From contig NZ_LT827010.1 of the NCBI RefSeq assembly GCF_900119315.1, positions 2,885,001-2,949,000 of the forward strand: a DNA stretch of 64,000 nucleotides, written 5' to 3'. Source of the DNA: Actinoplanes sp. SE50/110. GTDB lineage: Bacteria > Actinomycetota > Actinomycetes > Mycobacteriales > Micromonosporaceae. The translations under genes were made by a program, and so were the position numbers. Positions 1-11,518 of the stretch are shown here, one piece after another. A model generated the notes under the pieces. That model was given only the letters and a program-made list of their open reading frames with translations, did not search any database and was not told the origin of the DNA. Position 1 is the first letter of the stretch. Every line of letters begins with the position of its first letter.

Positions 1-8
1 TCGCCGGG

Positions 9-41
9 GTTGCGGGTCCGCCGGGAGGCCGGACCCGCAAC
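9..41. terminator. Strong hairpin at left edge, probable terminator
   Basis: A perfect 12-bp inverted repeat (GTTGCGGGTCCG at 9-20 and its complement at 30-41) encloses a 9-nt loop. No T run follows on either side, which is common in high-GC actinobacteria. It probably ends a gene lying left of the window. The strand cannot be decided from what is visible. Confidence 0.55.
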
Positions 42-197
42 ACGCGTCGATCGGGTCGCCGTCTGCTGGACCATTCCCGATGGTGACGCCGGGTAGAAAC
101 GGATCCATCGGCAGTGGGGTGGGAAGGTCTGTCCCGGAACCGGGGTGAGCTGCGCTAGGCTGCCGCGGAAGATCAACGACGGCCTGCTGGAGAACAC

Positions 198-941
198 ATG
201 ACGGTCCGCATCTGGCAGGGCATGGCGGGCAAGTCCCGTCTTTGGCACGGGCTGCTGGCGTTCATCGTCCTGGCGTCGCTGATCACGCAGATCGTCCTGA
301 CGGCGACGGATTCAGCGCCGCATGCCGGGCCCGCGGTGCACGAGACCGTGGTGACAAGATTCGTCCGGCTTTTTAGCTACTTCACGATTCAGAGCAACCT
401 GCTGGTGCTGATCGCGACCCTGGCCCTGCTGCGGGATCCGAACCGGGATGGGCGGGTCTGGCGGGTCATCCGGCTCGACGCGCTGCTCGGCATCGTGATC
501 ACCGGAATCGTGTACAGCACGATCCTGGCCGGGCAGGTGGCGCTGCACGGGGCCGCCTACCTGGCCAATCTGGGTTTCCACTACATCGCCCCGTGGGCGG
601 CCCTGCTCGGTTGGCTGCTCTTCGGCCCGCGGCCGCGGATCGACGCGCGGACCATGGCCTGGGCGGCGCTCTGGCCGACGCTGTGGATCGGGTACACACT
701 GGCGCACGGCGCCGCCACCGACTGGTATCCGTATCCGTTCGCCGATGTGAACAGCCTCGGTTATCCCAGGGTGCTGGCCAACCTGGCAGCTGTCGTGCTC
801 GTTGCCGCGGTGCTGGCCGCCCTGCTGCGTCTGCTCGATACGCGTCTCCCGTACAGGGTGGCGGCTGCTCCTGAGGCGGCGGCTCCTGTCCTGCCGCTTC
901 CCCGTTCCGGCACGGAGCCCGTCGCTCACCGCGATAGGTGA
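198..941 (+). CDS. Pr6Pr-type integral membrane protein
   Basis: A 247-residue polytopic membrane protein with about six hydrophobic helices (roughly residues 17-37, 55-78, 90-112, 122-142, 152-172, 190-212). The motif FSYFTIQSNLL near residue 60 and the HY..PWAALLGWLLFGPR segment near 130 are typical of the Pr6Pr family of actinobacterial membrane proteins, whose function is unknown. The C-terminal 30 residues are Pro/Ala rich and probably cytoplasmic. The ATG is preceded by GGAG at 189-192, a good ribosome site. It stands alone: the next gene remnant is on the other strand. The family call is from remembered motifs; no function is assigned. Confidence 0.75.
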   Translation: MTVRIWQGMAGKSRLWHGLLAFIVLASLITQIVLTATDSAPHAGPAVHETVVTRFVRLFSYFTIQSNLLVLIATLALLRDPNRDGRVWRVIRLDALLGIVITGIVYSTILAGQVALHGAAYLANLGFHYIAPWAALLGWLLFGPRPRIDARTMAWAALWPTLWIGYTLAHGAATDWYPYPFADVNSLGYPRVLANLAAVVLVAAVLAALLRLLDTRLPYRVAAAPEAAAPVLPLPRSGTEPVAHRDR

Positions 942-1117
942 CGCTGCCGCAGGTCCGGTCCTCGGCACCGTCCATGCTTACTTCCTGCTTGAGCATCGTT
1001 CAAGCGGCCGGCGATGGAAGTCGTCTTGAGTCGGCCCGCGCAGGTGAGCGGGTCCGGGCGGATTTGCCGTTGCTGGTTCGGCAGGACTCAATAATCTGCC
1101 GAAACTGGTGGGTGTCG

Positions 1118-1537
1118 TCAACCCAGAACGGGCGACTGCTCAACTAGCTCGGACGCCTCTGTTCGCTCTTGTGGATGGGGCCTCACCCGGCCCGCGCCGA
1201 TAAGGACGACCCTCTCGTCCGACCACGTCCGGGGTGCCGTCACCCCGGCCGGGTCCTCGACGGTCAAGCGGGCAAGACGTAAGGCCGATGGAGCCGGCTG
1301 TGACAGCACAAGCTCTCGTCCCATATCCAGCTGATGAATGGCCAGCTCGGTGGCCCAGGTGGCAAGGAAATCACCGGTCGAGAGGACATGCCCCTGAAAT
1401 CGCACCGCGGCAGACTCGAGCCGGGAAGTGGCGGCGCGCACGCCTTCCACCGTCGGCAGCATGTGCCGCGTCGAATGCGCTTTGAGTTGTAGGCCTTGAC
1501 GTGGCAATCGACAAAAGCCAACAGCAACGCCGGTCAA
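1118..1537 (-). pseudogene. Remnant of a mycothiol-dependent maleylpyruvate isomerase-family (DinB-like) protein
   Basis: The frame reads VEGVRAATSRLESAAVRF, then LSTGDFLATWATELAIHQLD, then ALRLARLTVEDPAG, and ends VVLIGAGR...ELVEQSPVLG. This order matches the C-terminal half of actinobacterial mycothiol-dependent maleylpyruvate isomerase-family proteins, which are usually 200-250 residues. The N-terminal DinB helices with the metal-binding histidines are absent: upstream of about 1500 the reading frame loses resemblance and no good start or ribosome site is visible. I therefore call it a 5'-truncated relic. The stretch 942-1117 between it and the Pr6Pr gene holds only a weak 6-bp hairpin (987-1005). 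Confidence 0.5.
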
Positions 1538-1577
1538 TGTGCGGATGGCGCGAGCGGCGTGAACGCCTGGGGCGGAT

Positions 1578-1970
1578 TCAGTCCGCCATCCAATAGTGCA
1601 GGGCGAAGCCCCACGGGGAGAACGTCAGCACGGTCACGGCCCCCCACGCCCAGACCCAGGCTCTCGCGTGCACCGACGGGCCACGGTCTCTCGCCGACAT
1701 CGCGACTGACCAGCCGACCAGAGGCAGCGGGAAGAAGAGGAGGAATCCCACGAGGAAGTGGGCCGTGACGAACCACGCGTACAGCGGGCACCACCACGGC
1801 GCCGCCTCGACCGAGGGGAAGGGGATCGAGTCCTTCGGGTCTCCGAGCCGTGCCAGGCTCGGTGCGAACAACGCCACGTAGTCGCCGGTGCGGAGCACCG
1901 CACACAACAGTGACGGCAGGGCGCCGAACAGGTGTACCCCCAGCAGAATCTGCAGGAGGCGGGTGGTCAT
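1578..1970 (-). CDS. Small membrane protein of unknown function
   Basis: Encodes 130 residues with four hydrophobic helices: LLQILLGVHLFGALPSLLCAV near the start, WFVTAHFLVGFLLFFPLPLVGW around 75, and a C-terminal WVWAWGAVTVLTFSPWGFALHYW. The ATG at 1970 (MTTRLLQ) is chosen because the longer frame upstream is Arg/Pro rich and unlike a signal. No strong ribosome site is seen. The family is not recognised. It ends 40 bp from the start-side of the mycothiol-enzyme remnant, and shows no operon partner. Confidence 0.55.
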   Translation of the reverse strand: MTTRLLQILLGVHLFGALPSLLCAVLRTGDYVALFAPSLARLGDPKDSIPFPSVEAAPWWCPLYAWFVTAHFLVGFLLFFPLPLVGWSVAMSARDRGPSVHARAWVWAWGAVTVLTFSPWGFALHYWMAD

Positions 1971-3998
<2,028 letters not shown>

Positions 3999-4670
3999 TC
4001 AGGGGTCGGCCGGGGCGGGGGAGCCGAGCGGCGTGTCGTCGAGGCTCTCCCGCAGGTCGACCAGGGAGTCGAAGACGCGTACGGCGCCCGCGTCGTGAAG
4101 CTCTTGAACCGAGAATCCGCCGGTGCGCACGGCGATGGTCGGCACCTCGAGTTTGCGGGCCGCGACGCAGTCCCAGGTGGAGTCGCCGATCATCACGCCG
4201 GACACGCCGTCGACCCGGTGCAGTGCGGTTGCCACCAGATCCGGCTCGGGTTTGCTGTTCTCCACGTCGTCGGCAGTGGTCCAGGCGTCCGCGAACGGGC
4301 GGCCGCCGACCAGGTCGAGGAAGTGTTCGACGTGCTGCTTCTTACCGGAGCTGGCGAGCACGAGGCGGAACCCGCGGGACTTGACCTCCTCGATCAGCTC
4401 GCGGGCTCCCTCGAACGGCCGGACCTCGTCGATCAGCCGGTCGAACTCCTCGCTCCAGACCTCGCGGAGCGCGTCGCCGTGGCGCCGCTCGACGTCGTCG
4501 CCGGCCACCGCCTTGACGAGTTGATCGCCACCCATGCCGATGGCGCGGTGGATGCGCCAGATCGGCAGGGTGATTTCGTAGCGCCGGAAGGACCGGTACC
4601 AGGCCAGGGCGTGCTGGTAGTTGGTGTCGACGAGGGTGCCGTCGACGTCGAAGATCGCGGTGTCGGCCAT
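3999..4670 (-). CDS. HAD-superfamily phosphatase (phosphoglycolate phosphatase-like)
   Basis: A cytoplasmic 223-residue haloacid dehalogenase-type hydrolase. Motif I is FDVDGTLVDT at residues 6-15 with the nucleophile Asp; motif II is VLASSGKK; motif III/IV are the Lys in SKPEPD and the GDSTWDC acidic pair. An alpha-helical cap follows motif I, as in the beta-phosphoglucomutase/phosphoglycolate phosphatase group. GGAGG abuts the ATG, giving very short spacing, but no other start preserves motif I. The substrate cannot be told from sequence. It lies among secreted glycosidases, with nothing showing that it shares their control. Confidence 0.85.
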   Translation of the reverse strand: MADTAIFDVDGTLVDTNYQHALAWYRSFRRYEITLPIWRIHRAIGMGGDQLVKAVAGDDVERRHGDALREVWSEEFDRLIDEVRPFEGARELIEEVKSRGFRLVLASSGKKQHVEHFLDLVGGRPFADAWTTADDVENSKPEPDLVATALHRVDGVSGVMIGDSTWDCVAARKLEVPTIAVRTGGFSVQELHDAGAVRVFDSLVDLRESLDDTPLGSPAPADP

Positions 4671-4698
4671 CCTCCGCCTGTACCCACCGCGACCCGGC

Positions 4699-5160
4699 TC
4701 ACTCCCCGCAGGCGTTGCCGTTGAGGGTGAACCCGGTGGGCGCCGCGGTGTTCCCGGTGTGCCCGGCCTGGAAACCGATGGTGACCGACCCGTTGACCGG
4801 GATCGCGGCGTGGTAACCGGCGTTCCGTGCGGTCACCGACCCGCTGGCCGGCGAGTAGGTCGCGTTCCACCCGGAGCTGATGGTCTGGCCGGCGGCCAGC
4901 GTGAAGCCCAGCGCCCACCCGTCGACGGCGGCGCTCCCGGTGTCGGTGATGGTGAGGTTCGCGGTCAGCCCGGTGCGCCAGGCGCTGATCGAGGTGCTCA
5001 CCCGGCAGGCCGTGCCGGCCGGTGCGGGTGACGACGGTGACGGGGGCGGGGAGGTGGTGGCGCCGTCCAGGCCTCGGTGCGGGTGGCTTCGGGCAGCACG
5101 ACGATGTATCCGTGGCGGTCCGCCGCGGTGAGGTAGTCCCGGCCGTTCCCGCCGGCCGGT
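4699..5160 (-). pseudogene. Broken secreted-enzyme remnant ending in a CBM2 cellulose-binding domain
   Basis: The frame from 5001 down to 4699 is most of a CBM2 module (SAWRTGLTANLTITDTG, VDGWALGFTL, GWNATYSP). Extending it upstream gives a Thr/Ser/Pro linker and the first CBM2 cysteine (ATTSPPPSPSSPAPAGTAC) but no start. Further upstream (about 5060-5145) a different frame reads NGRDYLTAADRHGYIVVLPE, which resembles alpha/beta-hydrolase esterases of the CE1/PHB-depolymerase type. The two frames meet with a shift near 5065. It directly follows the stop of the intact CE1-CBM2 esterase on the same strand, so it looks like the tail of a second, decayed esterase. The esterase match is tentative; the CBM2 match is firm. 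Confidence 0.6.
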
Positions 5161-6408
5161 TCAGGGCAGGGTGCAGGCGATCGCCGGGGTGATGGCGGGG
5201 CTGCCGGAGGCGATCAGGCCGAAGGTGGCGGCGGCGCCGGGATCGAGCATGCCGTTGTACGTGGCGTTGACGACCGTGACGGCGTTGCCGCTGACGCTCA
5301 GCGAGCCGCTCCACACCTGGCTGATCGATTGTCCGGCGGGCAGCGTCCAGCCGACCCGCCATCCGCTGGTCGGCGTGGTGCCGGTGTTGGTGACGGTGAC
5401 CTCCGCCTGGAAGCCGCCCGGCCAGCTGTTGACGACCCGGTAGGTGACGGCGCAGCCGCCCGGCTGGCCACCGGGCGTCCCGGACGGCGTGACCGACGGC
5501 GACACCGGCGGGGTGGTGCTCGGCAGCTGGGCGAAGAACTTCGCGATCTCCGCGCCGGTCCAGGTGCGCGCGCCGTCCGTGGCGGTCGTCCCGTCCACCG
5601 GCTCCGGGGTGTGGTCGCCGTCGAAGGCGGCCCACTCGACCGGGTGACCGGTCCGGCATCCGGTGTAGGCGGTCACCACATGGGTGAGGCTGCCGCGGGC
5701 CGGTTCCGGCGGGTTCTGCGCGGTGCAGCCGTTGGCCCGCACGAAACTGTCCCGCAGGCCGCGCCCGAGGGAGATGTCCAGGACGCTGTCGTGGATGCCG
5801 TGGATGCCGAGGTACGCGACCGGCTGACCGATGCCGGAGCAGCCGCTGAGGTTGGCGCCGGAGAGCACCGCCACCGCGCGGAAGACCGCGGGGCGGGCGC
5901 ACGCCACGGCGTAGCTCATCGCACCGCCGTAACTCCAGCCCAGCGCGAACACCTGGGAGGTGTCGACGCACAGGTCGCCCTCGATCAGTGCGGTGAGGGC
6001 ATCGACCAGGGCCAGGTCGCGGCCGCCGGGGTTGGCCCAGCCGTTGTCGATGCCCTGCGGCGCGACCAGGATGGTGGTGGCGCCGGCGAGTCGCTGCTGG
6101 CCGTAGTAGGCCCAGGTCGCGCCGGCCGGGCCGCCGGTCGCCACGTCGGCCGCGGTGCCGTTGAGCCAGTGGAAGGCGAACATCAGCCGGTACGGGTGGT
6201 TGCGGTCGTAGCCGTCCGGCACCCGCAGGATGTAGGTGCGGTTCTGGCCGCCGCTGGAGATGGTGCGGGTGCCGCTCGTCAGGGTCGGTGCCTTGCCGCA
6301 TCCGGCGACCGCCGCCGTGGCGGGCACGCCGGTGCCGAACAGTCCGGTGAGCGTCGCGGTGGCCAGGGCCAGCGCGCAGAGAATCGCTGTCACGGTGCGT
6401 CGGGTCAT
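5161..6408 (-). CDS. Secreted CE1-type esterase (feruloyl or acetylxylan esterase-like) with C-terminal CBM2
   Basis: A 415-residue secreted esterase, expected to remove feruloyl or acetyl groups from xylan side chains. The ATG at 6408 follows GGGGAA at good spacing. A signal peptide (about residues 1-34) precedes a PHB-depolymerase/CE1 alpha/beta-hydrolase domain (about 37-295). The nucleophile lies in GWSYGG (Ser159); likely acid and base residues are the Asp in GIHGIHDSVLD and the His in DGDHTPEP. A Pro/Ser/Thr linker (SPSVTPSGTPG) leads to a CBM2 domain (about 315-415) that would bind cellulose. It sits 56 bp downstream of a GH10 xylanase on the same strand and is probably co-transcribed with it. 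The precise ester specificity is not visible. Confidence 0.85.
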   Translation of the reverse strand: MTRRTVTAILCALALATATLTGLFGTGVPATAAVAGCGKAPTLTSGTRTISSGGQNRTYILRVPDGYDRNHPYRLMFAFHWLNGTAADVATGGPAGATWAYYGQQRLAGATTILVAPQGIDNGWANPGGRDLALVDALTALIEGDLCVDTSQVFALGWSYGGAMSYAVACARPAVFRAVAVLSGANLSGCSGIGQPVAYLGIHGIHDSVLDISLGRGLRDSFVRANGCTAQNPPEPARGSLTHVVTAYTGCRTGHPVEWAAFDGDHTPEPVDGTTATDGARTWTGAEIAKFFAQLPSTTPPVSPSVTPSGTPGGQPGGCAVTYRVVNSWPGGFQAEVTVTNTGTTPTSGWRVGWTLPAGQSISQVWSGSLSVSGNAVTVVNATYNGMLDPGAAATFGLIASGSPAITPAIACTLP

Positions 6409-6464
6409 CTCAGGTTCCCCTTTCCGGCGCCGGTCGGGGGTGACCGGCGCCGGGTGTCGATCGG

Positions 6465-7885
<1,421 letters not shown>

Positions 7886-7928
7886 CGGCAAGGCAAGATC
7901 CGACCATCGTGGTGGCGCCGGCATAACG

Positions 7929-7945
7929 ATTTCCGATCCGGAAAT
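7929..7945. promoter_or_regulatory. Inverted repeat ATTTCCG-ATC-CGGAAAT in the divergent promoter region
   Basis: A perfect 7-bp inverted repeat with a 3-bp spacer lies midway between the divergent GH10-CE1 and GH27 operons. The half-site CGGAAAT also appears, as CCGGAAA/TTTCCGG, in the palindrome at 2355-2369 upstream of the first xylanase, so the two may bind the same factor. No binder is encoded nearby in a recognisable form. The rest of the 425-bp divergent region has no gene. Confidence 0.4.
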
Positions 7946-8100
7946 TGATGACCGCAAAAGTGTTATCTCCGGTGCCGTGCCGTGGTCGTGCGACGAGATC
8001 GGCTTTTTCGGATGGTGCACCAAGCTGTTCGTCTCCGGTGCCACCTGGGCGGACGCCGGTCGTCCGGGAGCGTGCCGCGAGAGAGCGGCAAAAGACCTCT

Positions 8101-8157
8101 TGAATGTCTGGAAACATCCTGACAACCTTCGGAAACAGGTCTGTTAGCGCTCCCATC
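8101..8157 (+). promoter_or_regulatory. Promoter/operator of the GH27-GH43-GH127-GH62 operon
   Basis: TGACAA at 8121-8126 is followed after exactly 20 bp by AGCGCTCCCAT; TGTTAGCGCTCCCAT at 8143-8157 is a LacI-family-like operator. The whole block, from TTGAATGT at 8101 to CCCAT at 8157, aligns over about 57 bp with 15406-15461 in front of the sigma-AbfB gene, sharing TTGAATGT, GAAACATCCTG, TTCGG and CTGTTAGCGC. The TGACAA box is a plausible -35 element, so a repressor on the operator would block the -10 region. This reading is inferred from layout. Confidence 0.65.
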
Positions 8158-8206
8158 CCCTTCCGGTGTTGCGTTCTAGTACCGTCCGAGCAGCGGAAAC
8201 ACCGGT

Positions 8207-8220
8207 GTGAGCGATAACAG
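8207..8220 (+). promoter_or_regulatory. Second LacI-type site TGTGAGCGATAACA
   Basis: TGTGAGCGATAACA lies 28 bp before the GH27 start codon and 50 bp after the upstream operator half-site. It strongly resembles the classical LacI-family operator half (TGTGAGCG followed by ATAACA). Two operators about 60 bp apart would suit cooperative or looped repression. The regulator is not encoded in this window. Confidence 0.45.
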
Positions 8221-8248
8221 GTCCACCATCCCTCGAAAGGACCCCGCC

Positions 8249-9895
8249 ATGCCCCGAAGCAGCCTGCCTGGACGACGACGGTGGTTCCGGACAGCGATCC
8301 TCGCCGTCCTCTGCGTCGCCGGCGTGATCGCCCTGCCCGGCTCCGCGGCGCAGGCACTCGACAACGGGGTGGCGCGCACCCCGCCGATGGGCTGGAACAG
8401 CTGGAACACCTTCGGCTGCAACATCAGCGAATCGCTGATCCGGCAGATGGCCGACGCGGTGGTCAGCAGCGGCATGCGCGACCTCGGCTACCAGTACGTG
8501 GTGGTGGACGACTGCTGGTTCAACCCGAACCGGGACTCGGCCGGCAACCTGCAGGGCGACCCCACGCGGTTCCCCAGCGGGATGAAGGCGCTCGGCGACT
8601 ACCTGCACGCCAAGGGCCTCAAGTTCGGCCTCTACGAGGTGCCGCTGGACAAGACCTGCGCCCAGTACTTCAACAGCTATCCCGGGGCGACCGGCAGCCA
8701 GGGACACGAGGCGCAGGACGCGCGGCAGTTCGCCGCGTGGGGGGTCGATTACCTCAAGTACGACTGGTGCTCGCCGACCGGCACGATCAACGACCAGGTC
8801 ACCACGTTCGCGAAGATGCGCGACGCGCTGGCGGCCACCGGGCGGCCGATCGTCTACAGCATCAACCCGAACAGCGTGCACGCCAAGACCGGCCCGCAGC
8901 GCAACTGGGGAGACGTCGCCAACATGTGGCGCACCACCGAGGACATCAGCGCCGCCTGGGACACCGGGCAGACCAACGGCTACCCGATGGGCGTCAAGAA
9001 CATCGTGGACGTCACCGTGCCGCTGGCCGGATACGCCCGCCCCGGGCAGTTCAACGACCCGGACATGATGGAGGTCGGGCGCAGCGGGCTGACCGACACC
9101 GAGCAGCGCAGCCACTTCGCGCTCTGGACGATGCTGGCCGCGCCGCTGATCGCCGGCAACGACCTGCGGTCGATGAGCACGGCCACCCAGACCATCCTGA
9201 AGAACCCGCGGCTGATCGCGATCGACCAGGATTCGCTCGGCCTGCAGGCCACCCAGGTCAGCAACGACGGCACCCGCCGCGTACTGGCGAAGAAGTTGTC
9301 CAACGGTGACGTCGCGGTGGCTCTCTACAACCAGGGTGGCGCCACCACGACCGTGTCGACGACCGCCGCGGCGATCGGCAAGTCCGGCGGTTCCCTCACC
9401 CTGCAGGACGCCTGGACCGGCGGCACGACGACCAGCACCGGCGCGATCAGCGCAAGTGTCCCCGCCCACGGCACGGTGGTCTACCGGGTCAGCGGCGGGG
9501 GAACGGGCACGCCGCCGGCCGGCGCGACGCTGGTCAGCGCCTCCTCGGGACGGTGCCTCGACGTGCCGAACAGCGCCACGGCCAACGGTACCCAGCCGGC
9601 CGTCTGGGACTGCAACGGCGGCGCCAACCAGCAGTGGACCGCCGGCGGGGCGACCCTGCAGTCGCTCGGCAAGTGCCTGGACGCGCCGACCGGCGCCACC
9701 GCCGGCAGCAAGGTCCAGCTGTGGGACTGCAACGGCGGCACCAACCAGCAGTGGACCCTCAACGCCGACGGCACGATCCGCGGCACCGCCTCCGGCCTGT
9801 GCCTGGACGTCGACCACAACCTGACCGCGAACGGCACCCCGGTCCTGCTCTGGACCTGCACCGCCGCCGTCAACCAGCGCTGGAGCCGTGGCTGA
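8249..9895 (+). CDS. Secreted GH27 enzyme (alpha-galactosidase or beta-L-arabinopyranosidase) with ricin-B (CBM13) domain
   Basis: A 548-residue secreted glycosidase. The ATG at 8249 has GAAAGGA at 8235-8241. After a signal peptide (to about AQA-LD, residue 36), the GH27 barrel shows PPMGWNSWN, VVVDDCW, the nucleophile Asp in YLKYDWC, and the acid/base Asp in WRTTEDI; RPGQFNDPDMMEVG follows. A beta-sandwich and a ricin-B trefoil with three QQW/QRW repeats complete it. The pocket segment reads GLYEVPLDKTC where classical alpha-galactosidases usually have an Asp-containing YSDAG-like stretch, so L-arabinopyranose rather than galactose may be the substrate. First gene of a four-enzyme operon; its stop overlaps the GH43 start (TGATG). 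Confidence 0.88.
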   Translation: MPRSSLPGRRRWFRTAILAVLCVAGVIALPGSAAQALDNGVARTPPMGWNSWNTFGCNISESLIRQMADAVVSSGMRDLGYQYVVVDDCWFNPNRDSAGNLQGDPTRFPSGMKALGDYLHAKGLKFGLYEVPLDKTCAQYFNSYPGATGSQGHEAQDARQFAAWGVDYLKYDWCSPTGTINDQVTTFAKMRDALAATGRPIVYSINPNSVHAKTGPQRNWGDVANMWRTTEDISAAWDTGQTNGYPMGVKNIVDVTVPLAGYARPGQFNDPDMMEVGRSGLTDTEQRSHFALWTMLAAPLIAGNDLRSMSTATQTILKNPRLIAIDQDSLGLQATQVSNDGTRRVLAKKLSNGDVAVALYNQGGATTTVSTTAAAIGKSGGSLTLQDAWTGGTTTSTGAISASVPAHGTVVYRVSGGGTGTPPAGATLVSASSGRCLDVPNSATANGTQPAVWDCNGGANQQWTAGGATLQSLGKCLDAPTGATAGSKVQLWDCNGGTNQQWTLNADGTIRGTASGLCLDVDHNLTANGTPVLLWTCTAAVNQRWSRG

Positions 9896-11259
9896 TGCCG
9901 AAACGATCCTGGGCGGCCGCCCTTCTGATCCTGGCGAGCCTGGCCGTCCCGTCCGCCGCGCACGCCGACAACCCGATCGTGCAGACCGTGTACACCGCCG
10001 ATCCGGCGCCGATGGTCTACAACGGGCGCGTCTACCTCTACACCGGTCACGACGAGGACAACTCGACGTACTACACGATGAAGGACTGGCGGCTGTTCTC
10101 GTCCGCCGACATGGTCAACTGGACCGATCACGGTTCGCCGATGAGCCTGGCCACCTTCAGCTGGGCCGGTGCGAACGCCTGGGCCGGTCAGGTGGTCCCG
10201 CGTAACGGCAAGTTCTACTGGTACGTGCCGGTCACCGACCGGGCGACCGGGCGGATGGCGATCGGGGTCGGGGTGGCGAACAGCCCCACCGGGCCGTTCA
10301 CCGACGCCCTCGGGCATCCGCTCGCCGAGAACGGTGAGATCGACCCGACGGTCTTCATCGACGACTCCGGCCAGGCCTACCTCTACTGGGGCAACCCCAA
10401 CCTGTGGTACGTGCGGCTCAACCCCGACATGATCAGCTACACCGGGGGGATCCAGCAGATCCCGCTGACCACGGCCGGGTTCGGCACCCGGACCGGCAGC
10501 ACCAACCGGCCGACGTTGTACGAGGAGGGCCCCTGGGTCTACAAGCGCAACGGAACCTACTACAACGTCTTCGCCGCGAAGTGCTGCTCGGAGTTCATCG
10601 GTTACTCCACCGCGCCCGGACCGACCGGGCCGTGGACCTATCGCGGCACGGTGATGCCGACCCAGGGTGGCAGCTTCACCAACCATCCGGGCGTCATCGA
10701 CTTCAACGGCAATTCGTACTTCTTCTACCACAACGGCGCGCTGCCCGGCGGCGGCGGATACACCCGCTCGGTCGCGGTGGAGAGGTTCAGCTACCACGCC
10801 GACGGCAGCATCCCGACGATCACCATGACCACGGGCGGGGCGCCGCAGGTCGGGACGCTCAACCCGTACGTCCGGCAGGAGGCCGAGACCATCGCCTGGA
10901 GTTCCGGCGTGGAGACCGAGGCGACCAGCGGCGGCCGGAACGTCGGATACCTCGAGAACGGCGACTACATCAAGGTGAAGGGCGTCGCCTTCGGTACGGG
11001 GGCCACCTCGTTCTCGGCCCGGGTCGCCTCGGCCACCTCGGGGGGCCGTCTCGAACTGCGGCTGGGCAGCGCCACCGGCGCGGTGGTGGGCACCTGCACG
11101 GTGCCGGGGACCGGCGGCTGGCAGACCTGGACCACGGTCACCTGTCCGGTCAGCGGGGCGACCGGCACCCCGGACCTGTATCTGCGGTTCACCGGCGGCA
11201 GCGGCTATCTGTTCAACGTCGACTGGTGGCAGTTCGCGGGGGCGGGGAGCGCGCGATGA
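9895..11259 (+). CDS. Secreted GH43 glycosidase (arabinofuranosidase/xylosidase type) with C-terminal CBM6
   Basis: A 454-residue secreted enzyme, translationally coupled to the GH27 gene (start A is the last base of the GH27 stop). The signal peptide ends near AHA-DN (residue 23). The five-bladed propeller shows the general base Asp in TADPAPMVYNG, the Asp in NGEIDPTVFID and the acid Glu in YEEGPWVYKRNG. A CBM6 domain (about 320-450) begins VRQEAETIAW and includes GGRNVGYLENGDY; it would bind xylan chains. GH43 members with this layout release arabinose from arabinoxylan or xylose from xylo-oligosaccharides; I cannot separate these by eye. Its stop overlaps the ATG of a short GH43 C-terminal remnant. 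Confidence 0.88.
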   Translation: MPKRSWAAALLILASLAVPSAAHADNPIVQTVYTADPAPMVYNGRVYLYTGHDEDNSTYYTMKDWRLFSSADMVNWTDHGSPMSLATFSWAGANAWAGQVVPRNGKFYWYVPVTDRATGRMAIGVGVANSPTGPFTDALGHPLAENGEIDPTVFIDDSGQAYLYWGNPNLWYVRLNPDMISYTGGIQQIPLTTAGFGTRTGSTNRPTLYEEGPWVYKRNGTYYNVFAAKCCSEFIGYSTAPGPTGPWTYRGTVMPTQGGSFTNHPGVIDFNGNSYFFYHNGALPGGGGYTRSVAVERFSYHADGSIPTITMTTGGAPQVGTLNPYVRQEAETIAWSSGVETEATSGGRNVGYLENGDYIKVKGVAFGTGATSFSARVASATSGGRLELRLGSATGAVVGTCTVPGTGGWQTWTTVTCPVSGATGTPDLYLRFTGGSGYLFNVDWWQFAGAGSAR

Positions 11260-11483
11260 GGATCCGCCCGCTCGCGGCCGCCGACATCCGGCCCGGCTCG
11301 GGGCGGACCGCGACGTTCTCGTACAGCACCACCGGCAGCACGTTCACCCCGCTGGGCCCGGCGTTCACCCTGAACAACGCCCGGCAGTTCTTCATGGGTC
11401 ACCGGTTCGGCCTCTTCGACTACGCCACCCAGGCGCTGGGCGGCGCGGTCACCGCCAACCGGTTCGACCTGACCACGCCCTGA
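11256..11483 (+). pseudogene. Remnant: C-terminal beta-sandwich of another GH43-type xylosidase/arabinofuranosidase
   Basis: The 75-codon frame reads GSGRTATFSYSTTGSTFTPL, ARQFFMGHRFGLFDYATQAL and ends NRFDLTTP. This is the usual C-terminus of long GH43 enzymes that carry a concanavalin-like domain after the propeller. No catalytic part is present. Its ATG overlaps the stop of the GH43-CBM6 gene (ATGA), so it may still be translated as a stub. The most likely origin is deletion of most of a second GH43 gene, leaving its 3' end fused into the operon. Confidence 0.65.
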
Positions 11484-11518
11484 GGCGCGGCCACCGCATC
11501 CACATCAAGGAGCGACTC

